DNA of 6,169 nucleotides from Deltaproteobacteria bacterium (GTDB lineage: Bacteria > Desulfobacterota > SM23-61): the NCBI GenBank assembly GCA_026388915.1, contig JAPLIW010000520.1, forward strand, positions 1-6,169, in the 5' to 3' direction. This document shows positions 1-6,169 of the stretch, piece after piece. The notes below the pieces were generated by a model. That model did no database searches and was not told where the DNA came from. It was given only the letters and a program-made list of their open reading frames with translations. The translations under genes were made by a program, and so were the position numbers. How positions within the stretch are numbered: position 1 is the first letter of the stretch; the number at the start of each line of letters is the position of its first letter.

Positions 1-1617
1 GAATCGCTCGTCGGCCATCTCCGCCGGGCCGGAATCGACGCCTCCGGTTATCACGCCGGGATGGAAGAGGAAGACCGGAACCGCATCCAGGAGGCTTTCC
101 TGGATGCCCGCGCCGACCTGATCGTGGCGACCAACGCCTTCGGCATGGGGATCGACCGCTCGGACATCCGCGTGGTCATCCACCATCAACTCCCGGGAAC
201 GGTGGAGGCCTATTACCAGGAATGCGGCCGGGCCGGACGCGACGGCGACCCCGCTCACTGCCTTCTCCTTTTTTCCGCCGCGGACCGGGCCCTTCAGGAA
301 TTTTTCATCGAGGCCAGCTACCCATCGAGGGATGTCGTCCTAAGGGTTTATCAAATCCTCCTGGAGAGGACCGAAGACCCCGTCTGGCTGACCTACCGGG
401 AAATCGGCAGCCTGCTCCAGCCGGCGGCGCCGGAGATGGCCGTGTCTTCGTGCCTCCGGATCCTGGAGGAGGCGGGGGCCGTTCACCGTCTAAACCGCTA
501 CGAGAACCGGGCCGAACTGTATCTCAAGCTCAGCCCCGCTTCGATTCTTCAGTCGATTCCCAAGAGACTTTCGGGGAAGGCTCAATTCCTCAAGGCCTTG
601 GGCGACAATTATACCGATGAAGAGCTCCAGGAAGGGGTCCAGTTCCTGCCGGAGGATATGATTGCCAAAGCCGGCCTCACCAAGGAAACCTTTCGGAGAA
701 TCATGGCCGACCTGGAAGGGAAGGGCGAAGGGGCGTACATCCCGCCTTTCCGGGGGAGGGGGCTGCACCTCTTGCAGCGCTTGAACCCCGAGGATTTGAA
801 GATCGACTTTCCGCGTTTGGCCCTGCGCAAGGCCTACGAGCTCGAGAAGCTGAACCGGATCATGGCCTATGGGACCTTGAACCGCTGCCGCAGAGCTTTC
901 CTCCTGGAATATTTCGGCGAGTACCACCGGGAAGAAAATTGCGGCGGGTGCGATGTCTGCCGAAGCCGGGGGGAAAGGCAGAAGGGGGCGGAGGAGAAAG
1001 ATCCTCTCCTGGGAGTGAAGATCCTAAGCGGCGCGGCCCGCCTGGAGGGCCGTTTTGGCCAGGGGATGGCGGTGAAGATGCTGACCGGCTCCCAGGACAA
1101 AAACATGGAAAAATTCAATCTCCACCGCCTCTCCACCTACGGGCTTCTCGCGGATTATACCCAGGAGCAGGTGGAGAAATGGATCCAGGAGCTACTGGCC
1201 CTCGGCCTGATGAAGCAGGAGCAGACCGTCCTGGGGGAAAAGAGTTATCCCGTTCTGGTCCTGACTCCCGAGGGAAGGGAAGCCATGCGCAAGCGGGAGA
1301 CTCTTCCCCTATCGCCTTCTCCAGCGCAGAGGAAAGCCGAAGAAAAACCGTTGGAAGAGGAATTCGATAAGACCCTCTTCGAAGATTTAAGAAAATTGAG
1401 GATGCAACTGGCCCGGAAGGAGGGCCTTCCCCCCTACTCCATCTTCCATGACCGGACTTTGCGGGAGATGGCCACCCGGCGTCCCGCCAATCCCCGGGAG
1501 ATGCTTGGCGTGGTGGGAGTGGGGGAGATCACCTTCCGGAAGTATGGCCGTTTTTTCCTCGATCTGATATCATCCTATTCAGCTCCATCAAGCCTCCCCT
1601 CCCCCGGCGGGAGGTGA
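1..1617 (+). CDS. recQ: RecQ-family ATP-dependent DNA helicase, C-terminal part (5' partial)
   Basis: RecQ helicases are ATP-driven 3'-5' DNA unwinding enzymes used in recombination and replication repair. The frame is open from base 1, so the start and motifs I-III lie upstream; the ATG at 61 is internal. In order are seen: the end of the second RecA-like lobe with HAGMEEEDR, motif V around VATNAFGMGID (127-159), motif VI YYQECGRAGRDG (211-246), a roughly 215-residue stretch with winged-helix-like segments, a zinc site of four Cys (codons 886, 940, 949, 958; C-x17-C-x2-C-x2-C, ending CGGCDVC), an RQC-like winged helix (about 1000-1290), an acidic/Lys linker, and an HRDC domain (about 1372-1585) with the helix-hairpin GVVGVGEITFRKYG. 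It ends at TGA 1615-1617. RecQ identity is firm. The spacing between motif VI and the zinc site is about 165 residues longer than in E. coli RecQ, from memory of that protein. No sign of damage is seen in the visible part. It is separated from the next gene by a terminator-like hairpin. Confidence 0.93.
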   Translation, partial: ESLVGHLRRAGIDASGYHAGMEEEDRNRIQEAFLDARADLIVATNAFGMGIDRSDIRVVIHHQLPGTVEAYYQECGRAGRDGDPAHCLLLFSAADRALQEFFIEASYPSRDVVLRVYQILLERTEDPVWLTYREIGSLLQPAAPEMAVSSCLRILEEAGAVHRLNRYENRAELYLKLSPASILQSIPKRLSGKAQFLKALGDNYTDEELQEGVQFLPEDMIAKAGLTKETFRRIMADLEGKGEGAYIPPFRGRGLHLLQRLNPEDLKIDFPRLALRKAYELEKLNRIMAYGTLNRCRRAFLLEYFGEYHREENCGGCDVCRSRGERQKGAEEKDPLLGVKILSGAARLEGRFGQGMAVKMLTGSQDKNMEKFNLHRLSTYGLLADYTQEQVEKWIQELLALGLMKQEQTVLGEKSYPVLVLTPEGREAMRKRETLPLSPSPAQRKAEEKPLEEEFDKTLFEDLRKLRMQLARKEGLPPYSIFHDRTLREMATRRPANPREMLGVVGVGEITFRKYGRFFLDLISSYSAPSSLPSPGGR

Positions 1618-1626
1618 CTTGGGAGT

Positions 1627-1649
1627 GCGCCGGCAGGACGGCGTTTTTT
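1627..1649 (+). terminator. Rho-independent terminator-like hairpin after recQ
   Basis: CGCCG (1628-1632) pairs with CGGCG (1639-1643) around a six-base loop, with a possible G-T pair outside. Six T residues (1644-1649) follow at once. It begins about 10 bases after the recQ stop and would end that transcript. The stem is short (5-6 bp) but entirely G-C. The hairpin lies at the left end of the palindrome-rich element, so the element may itself supply the terminator. Confidence 0.6.
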
Positions 1650-1680
1650 CGGGGCCGGGGGGCTGGTCCGCACTCCGGCC

Positions 1681-1724
1681 GGCGCGACGTGTCGCGCCTT
1701 CTGAAAGCGGCGACACGTCGCCGC
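1681..1724. repeat. Two tandem perfect-stem hairpins with mutually inverted cores
   Basis: Hairpin 1 is GGCGCGAC-GT-GTCGCGCC (1681-1698). Hairpin 2 is GCGGCGAC-AC-GTCGCCGC (1707-1724). Each has an 8-bp perfect stem around a 2-base centre. The cores GCGACGTGTCGC (1684-1695) and GCGACACGTCGC (1710-1721) are exact inverse complements 14 bases apart. The region can therefore fold as two small hairpins or one long one. This is the pairing seen in REPIN-like doublets. It could also act on transcript stability or termination. Confidence 0.75.
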
Positions 1725-1776
1725 ACTCCAAAATGTCTATTCGGTTAGTCCTGTCGTCGCATGGTCGTTTGTTTTT

Positions 1777-1805
1777 TTGACTATTCATTATCTGCGTCCC
1801 ATTAA
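1777..1805 (+). promoter_or_regulatory. Possible sigma-70-type promoter upstream of the ATPase gene
   Basis: TTGACT (1777-1782) matches five of six bases of the -35 consensus. A weak -10 candidate, CATTAA (1800-1805), lies 17 bases downstream and matches only about three of six. The surrounding 1731-1820 is clearly more AT-rich than the flanking DNA, as expected for a promoter leader. The -10 is poor and the call rests mostly on position and composition. Confidence 0.28.
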
Positions 1806-1825
1806 GTTTTTAGCATTTTGCGTCC

Positions 1826-1832
1826 AAGGAGG
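1826..1832 (+). promoter_or_regulatory. Strong Shine-Dalgarno site fixing the ATPase start at GTG 1840
   Basis: AAGGAGG is a full-strength ribosome binding site. It ends seven bases before GTG 1840, the optimal spacing. The frame is open further upstream to a TTG at 1777, but that codon has no such site and would add a non-conserved-looking leader. GTG 1840 is therefore the preferred start, giving a protein beginning MIRIGDLVEVPEIKTV. Confidence 0.88.
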
Positions 1833-1839
1833 CGGGGAA

Positions 1840-2952
1840 GTGATTCGGATCGGAGACCTGGTCGAGGTTCCGGAGATCAAGACGGTCATTCAGCTGAAGG
1901 ACCTGGAGAGGGCGGACCTCCGGCGGATGATCCTCGACTCCTTCGTGGTCACCGCCGAGGTATCGAAAAGCCTGGGGATGGTCCTGAATTCCCTGGCCGG
2001 GGCGGAAGGGCGGGGGGCCTTTTTGAAGGGGAATTTCGGGTCGGGGAAATCCCATTTCCTGGGCATGCTCAGCCTGCTCCTCCGCCAGCCCGAGTCCTGG
2101 GCTTCCCTTGTCCAGCAGGAGCCGTCCCTGGAAGATTTCCGCCGGACCATCGAGCCGAAGAAGTTTCTCGTCGTGGAAATCTCCCTCATCCAGCACCGCG
2201 GGACGGAGTTTCTCGAGGACATTTTTTTGAAGGAGATCTTCCGGGAGCTCTCCCTCCGCATGGGCCGTTCCTTCGAGGGGAAGGAGTCGCGGAAGGAAAC
2301 CTTCGAAGAAATCCGCAAAGCCATGGTCAGGCTGGGTTTTTCCGGCCTGGTCCTCCTGGTGGACGAACTCTCCGAGTTTCTCCGCTCCAAGGCCGACGCC
2401 CATGCCTACCGGGAGGATATCCGCTTTCTCCAGTACTTAGGGGAGGAGGCCTCCGCTTTCCCCCTCTGGGTGGTGGCCTCGCTGCAGGAATGGATCGAGG
2501 AGACGGGGGAAATCAGCCAGGATGCCTTCAACAAAATCAAAGACCGCTACCCGATTCGGCTGACCCTGGGCCGGGCCCACATCGAAGAACTGGTCTCCCA
2601 CCGCCTGATCCGCCACCGCCAGGGAGCCCAGGAAGAGATCCGGAAGATCTTTCAGACTCTGAGGAGCTACTTTCCCTCCTTCCCGGTCGATGAAAAGAGG
2701 TTTCTGAAGCTCTACCCGGTCCATCCCGCCACCATCACCCTGCTGGACCGGCTCAAACCCCTATTTTCGGAACACCGGGGAATCGTGGACTTCATCCATT
2801 ACCGGCTGAAGGGGGATGTAGAACGGGGAATCCCGACCTTCCTCGACCGGCCGGCCCAGGAACTCCTGTGGCCCTCCGCCATCTTCGACCATTTCCTCCA
2901 CCGCATCCGGGAGATGACCGAAACCCAGCCGTACGTGGAGAAAGGGTTCTAA
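1840..2952 (+). CDS. Giant P-loop ATPase, PglY/BrxC-like (DUF6079-type), N-terminal part ending at an in-frame TAA
   Basis: This 370-residue product carries the ATPase module of a large AAA+-like protein. Visible are an N-terminal segment IRIGDLVEVPEIKTVIQL, Walker A GNFGSGKS (residues 64-71) followed by HFLGML, Walker B LVLLVDE with D175-E176, a sensor-like strand WVVASLQEW (210-218), a KDRYPIRL segment (234-241) and a C-terminal helical part with YPVHP (292-296) and SEHRGIVDF (310-318). This set resembles the PglY/BrxC-type ATPases of BREX phage-exclusion systems and the DUF6079 family; that assignment is from motif memory, not a search. PglY is an ATPase needed for phage growth limitation in Streptomyces. 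The start is GTG with AAGGAGG seven bases upstream. The frame stops at TAA 2950-2952 but resumes directly as coding sequence in the same frame, so this is most likely one interrupted gene. Other large STAND or AAA ATPases remain possible. Confidence 0.72.
   Translation: MIRIGDLVEVPEIKTVIQLKDLERADLRRMILDSFVVTAEVSKSLGMVLNSLAGAEGRGAFLKGNFGSGKSHFLGMLSLLLRQPESWASLVQQEPSLEDFRRTIEPKKFLVVEISLIQHRGTEFLEDIFLKEIFRELSLRMGRSFEGKESRKETFEEIRKAMVRLGFSGLVLLVDELSEFLRSKADAHAYREDIRFLQYLGEEASAFPLWVVASLQEWIEETGEISQDAFNKIKDRYPIRLTLGRAHIEELVSHRLIRHRQGAQEEIRKIFQTLRSYFPSFPVDEKRFLKLYPVHPATITLLDRLKPLFSEHRGIVDFIHYRLKGDVERGIPTFLDRPAQELLWPSAIFDHFLHRIREMTETQPYVEKGF
2950..2952 (+). other. In-frame TAA interrupting the ATPase gene
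   Basis: The codons around it read GGG TTC TAA TAT TAC CGG. Frame is the same on both sides, so this is a substitution and not an indel. One change from TAT or TAC (Tyr) is the simplest origin in this tyrosine-rich spot. The base after TAA is T, a strong termination context, which argues against programmed readthrough. Confidence 0.9.
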
Positions 2953-5900
2953 TATTACCGGGAGGAGATCCCCCAGATCTTCAAGGACCCGGACCAGGAG
3001 AGAGTGGCCCTGGAAGCGGTCAAGCTCCTTATCCTCTTCGCCATCTCCCCGGTGGAGACCAAGTACACGGCGAGGCACATGGCCGAGATGGTCCTCTTTC
3101 GGGTGACGGAGCTGGACGGGCAGACCAACTACCAGTACTTCCGGGACATCCTTTCCCGGCTGGTGAAGGAGACCTCTTTCCTGGTGGTGAGTCCCGGAAA
3201 GGACCCCCTTGAAGACCGGATCTCCATCGACCTGCGGGTGGACCTCTCCGCCATTTTACGGCGCAAAATCCGGCAGGGGGTCTCGGAAATTTTCCCCGGG
3301 GACCGCCGGCTCTTCCAACGGCTTCTTCCCCTGGCGGAGTCTTCCCACATACCCTTTGCGGGCTGGGCGGAGCAGGGACAGCAGAAGGTCTCGACCCTCT
3401 GGGAATACACCCGGAGGAACGGACTTCTTCTCCTCCGCCAGATCGACGAGATTCCCCTGGCTGAATTGGAAAACCTGGCGGAGGAATGGACGCAGGTGGA
3501 AGACGATTTCTTCCTCATCGTGGGGACGACCCACGGGGTGGAGCGGCAGTACGAACACCTGCGCCGGAACCTGCTGCCGGCCCTGAAGGAAAAATGCCCG
3601 GGCACTTTTCTTTTCTGGGTCCCCGCCGCCGTCGGGGAGGAGGAAGAAGGGGGGATGAAAGAACTCCTGGCCGTCCTCCTCCTGCAGGAGAAGCACCGGG
3701 AAGATTCCTCCGAAGGAGGGCCGGGGGCGGTGGAATACCTCCAGAGCCTGCTGCAGGGGGGGAAGAAGAAGCTGGGGGAGATTCTGACCCGCTCTTATTT
3801 CCATGGCCACATCCTCTGGGATGACCGGCAGGTGGAGCTTTCGGCTTACGGATTTCTCACCCAGGAGAGATTCTTGCGGGAATTTATCCCTCCTCTCTTG
3901 TCCAGGAGGTTTCCCAAACACCACCGGGTGCACCCCTACCTGGAAGCCATGTCCCCGACTTCGATGCCCACGCTCATCAAGGATTTTTTTGCCACGGGAA
4001 GCGTGGAGATCGACGACCGGTTCAAATTCGGCCTGCGCACGATTCTGGACAGCCTGCTGAAGCCCATGGGGCTGGTCAAGGCCAAGGGGAACCACTATTC
4101 CCTCCAGGTGGACCCGAGGACCAATGAGCTGGCCTCTCATTTCTTCTCCCTGCTGGACAAGGGCGTCCAGACGCCGGAAGCCCTCTACTGGGCCTTTCGC
4201 AAGGGGGACTACGGCCTTCTGCGGTATCCATTCGAAGCCCTGGTTCTGGCCCTGATCTTTTCGGGAAACATCGTCCCCTACCAGGGGCAGAGGAAGAAAG
4301 GGCTGGAGGATGTCTCCCGCAACGGCCTTCAGGGCATCACCACCCTGGGGAAAGGGGAGATCCTCTCCGAAGAAGTCCGGCAGGTCATCCCCAAGCACCC
4401 CCTCATCCCGGAAAAATTGCGCAAGGGGACCTTCACCCTGCCTTCCCAGGAAGCGCTCTGGGGCGAAGTGAAAGGAATGAAGGAGGCCGAAGCCGAATCC
4501 CTCCGCAACCTCCTCAACCGCCTGGGGTGGGCCTCTTCCTTCCAGGCCTTCAAGAACCTGCCCTGGGATTCCTTTCGAAGGGACGTGGAGGATGTTCTCG
4601 CCCAGTGGGAGGAAGTGAAGGTCAGCTTCCCGGCCCGGGAGGGGCTGGAGCGGTTCCTTTCAGCAGCTTCCCGGGAGCCGTTTCTTTCCGACAAGCTTCG
4701 GCGGATCGAAGAATTGAGGAATTTCTTCGACCATGCGGAAAGAGTTCTCTTCGTCCACCAGTATGCCGGCGACCCGCGCCTCTCCATTCCCGACCGCCCC
4801 GATTATGCGGGCCTCCGGAAGGAAAAAGAAGAAATTCTCCGGTTCTTCGAAAAGGGCCGGATCTCCATCGACGGGGAGAAGACCGGGGAGCTGATGAAGC
4901 GGTTTCAGGAATTCCGGGAGAAATATATCCAGGCCTACAGCGAAGCCCACCGCCGGGCCAAGTCGGGAGAGCAGTTCGCCCCCTACGAAAAGGTGCGCCA
5001 GTCGAGACGCTACCAGGTTCTGGGCCGGCTGGATCAGCTGGAGATGATCTCGGTTCCCCATAACCGGAGTTCGGTTGACCGTTCGCTGGCCGCCGTCCTC
5101 CAGGCGGAGTGCAACGGCCCCTCTCCGGAATCGCTGCAGAGCAACCCCCGCTGCTCCTGCGGGTTTTCCCTGGGCGAGGAAATTTCCTTCCCGCCGCTCC
5201 GGGAAATGGAGGAATCGATCGACCTGGGTATCCGGGAGACCCTGGAAGCCCTGGCCTCCGCCCCCTTCCAGGAGAGGTTCATCCCCTACCTCAACGGGCT
5301 GGAAGCCGTGGGGGAGCAGGACAAGGCGGCGGCCATCCGGCGGGTCCTTTCCATTACCCCGGCCCAGGAAGATATCCTCCCCCGCCTGGAAGAAGCCTTG
5401 ACCCCCCTGGCCTTGCGGGAGATCAACGAGGCTTTCCGGGGAAGGGTGGTGGTCGTGAAGAGGGACCTGGACCAGCTTTATGGCGCGCTGATCCAGCGGA
5501 AATACGCTTTGAGTCAGGTCCGAAAGATCCTCCGCGAATGGCTTAAGGAAGAGGAGGTTTCGGATACGACCTTCGTTCATTTCGTCGGCCAGGGGGAAGC
5601 CGGCGGCAAGACCTCCAGCCAAGACGCATTCTTCCAATTTTTCCAGGCCGATTTTCCCCACCTCTTTTCTCTGGTCCAGGAAGCCGGCCCCAGGGTCTTC
5701 AAAAAGGCTCTCCTTCTTTCCCTCTGGATCGAGGGGCACGACATCCCTCCGGGGGAGATGATTCCTCTCTTCCCCCTATTGGAAAAGGGTAAAACGGAGA
5801 GAGGGGACCTCCTGATCCGGGAGCTTTCCCGGGCCGCCCGGTCTCTCCACCAGAAAAACCCGTCTCTCTTCGAGCGTCTCATTCAGGAGATGGAGGGAGA

Positions 5901-6169
5901 AGAAGGGGTTGCCCGCGAGGCCTGGAAGCTCCTGGAAGGAAGGCCCGCCCAGGAAATCTTCCGCCGCGAAACCCTCCTCCTTTCCATCCTGCGAGAGGCC
6001 CTGGAAAGGCTTTTCGCCTCGCCGGAGGAGAGGGAAGGGGAGGATTTTTCCCACCTGGAAAGCTCCCTGACTCCATTGCGGACTCCGGATTTCATCCGCA
6101 GGCAGATGGAGATGGCCGAGGCCCTTCAGGACATGAGCGTCCTTCGGCAGAAAGTCCAGGCTTTGAGAA
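2953..6169 (+). pseudogene. Continuation of the PglY/BrxC-like ATPase gene beyond the in-frame TAA (3' partial)
   Basis: The frame of the upstream ATPase continues from 2953 with no further stop for 1,072 codons and is still open at 6169, so the full protein would exceed 1,440 residues. Residues are numbered from GTG 1840, counting the stop as 371. Right after the stop comes YYREEIPQIF and then a winged-helix-like segment (about 385-450). Next are an alpha/beta stretch with DFFLIVGTTHG and FLFWVPAA (about 557-590), KKKLGEILTRSYF (641-653), a second possible winged helix (about 700-765), an Arg/Lys-rich helical or coiled-coil region (about 995-1045), a cysteine cluster C1091-x13-C1105-x-C1107 (codons 5110, 5152, 5158), and a long helical tail. 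I recall related PglY-type proteins having a similar late cysteine motif. GTG 3004, preceded by AGGAG three bases away, is the first conventional restart and would give 1,055 codons to the edge. No transmembrane segment or signal peptide is seen. No other inactivating change is visible, so the damage is recent, a base-call error, or a real split. Confidence 0.75.

Larger units (their letters stand above)
1622..1729. repeat. Palindrome-rich REP/MITE-like intergenic element
   Basis: The stretch is bounded by GGAGTGCG (1622-1629) and its inverse complement CGCACTCC (1722-1729). A further copy of CGCACTCC lies inside at 1669-1676. Between them are several G-C palindromes, including two tandem hairpins at 1681-1724. 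It has no coding potential of its own, lies wholly between two genes, and has inverted ends, which is the form of REP/REPIN sequences or a small non-autonomous mobile element. No clear target-site duplication is visible in the flanks. Copy number in the genome cannot be judged from one window, so 'repeat' is inferred from structure alone. Confidence 0.6.

Noticed and set aside
1588..1788. Short minus-strand frames across the intergenic region
   Set aside because: They run through the palindromic element, are Arg/Pro-rich and lack any start signal or motif.
1777..1839. Upstream TTG start for the ATPase
   Set aside because: No ribosome binding site precedes it, and the AAGGAGG plus GTG 1840 is far better. 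The 1777-1782 bases fit a -35 box instead.
2950..2952. Programmed readthrough or recoding of the stop (for example selenocysteine)
   Set aside because: The codon is TAA, not TGA, it is followed by T (efficient termination), and no recoding structure was recognised.
3256..4398. Long antisense reading frame (380 codons) opposite the ATPase gene
   Set aside because: It mirrors the codon phase of the + strand gene in GC-rich DNA, has low-complexity Gly/Pro/Leu/Gln content and no recognisable motif. The + frame encodes the coherent protein.
5587..5613. Second P-loop-like sequence GQGEAGGKT in the ATPase C-terminal part
   Set aside because: The GKT is present but the first Gly of GxxxxGK[ST] is Gln here, and no matching Walker B was seen nearby. 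Likely chance.
4660..5739. Second long antisense frame (359 codons)
   Set aside because: Same shadow effect; no domain or ribosome binding site seen, and it lies wholly within the ATPase coding frame.
1..6169. CRISPR array, tRNA or rRNA genes
   Set aside because: No regularly spaced direct repeats and no tRNA- or rRNA-like sequence were seen; nearly all the window is coding.

Overview
The window holds the 3' end of one gene, a short intergenic region and most of a second, very large gene, all reading on the + strand. The DNA is GC-rich (by eye about 60 %). Both genes use a similar GC-leaning codon mix, and the second starts at GTG behind a textbook Shine-Dalgarno site, so the source is a bacterium. 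The style would fit a Desulfobacterota-like or similar environmental lineage, but no taxonomic marker is present and this is only an impression.

Layout. (1) Positions 1-1617 are the C-terminal part of a RecQ-family DNA helicase: motifs V and VI, an unusually long region between the helicase core and the zinc site, a four-cysteine zinc site, an RQC-type winged helix and an HRDC domain. Its start lies upstream of the window. (2) Positions 1618-1839 are intergenic. They hold a terminator-like hairpin with a T run just after the recQ stop. That hairpin sits at the left end of a roughly 110-bp palindrome-rich element bounded by inverted GGAGTGCG/CGCACTCC, resembling a REP sequence or small MITE. 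An AT-rich leader with a possible promoter and a strong ribosome binding site follows. (3) From GTG 1840 to the end of the window runs one reading frame of 1,443 codons, still open at 6169. It encodes a giant P-loop ATPase resembling the PglY/BrxC-like (DUF6079) phage-resistance ATPases of BREX-type systems.

The most notable point is a single in-frame TAA at 2950-2952 in this ATPase gene. The same frame continues without another stop for 1,072 codons, and the protein looks continuous across the interruption. The simplest reading is a point nonsense mutation or base-call error at a tyrosine codon (TAC/TAT to TAA). A functional split into an ATPase polypeptide and a second large polypeptide, restarted at GTG 3004, is a less likely alternative.

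If the family call is right, the left edge of a defence locus is seen here, with partner genes (methyltransferase, PglZ-like protein and others) expected downstream, outside the window. RecQ is probably a housekeeping neighbour: a terminator and a repeat element separate it from the ATPase gene.
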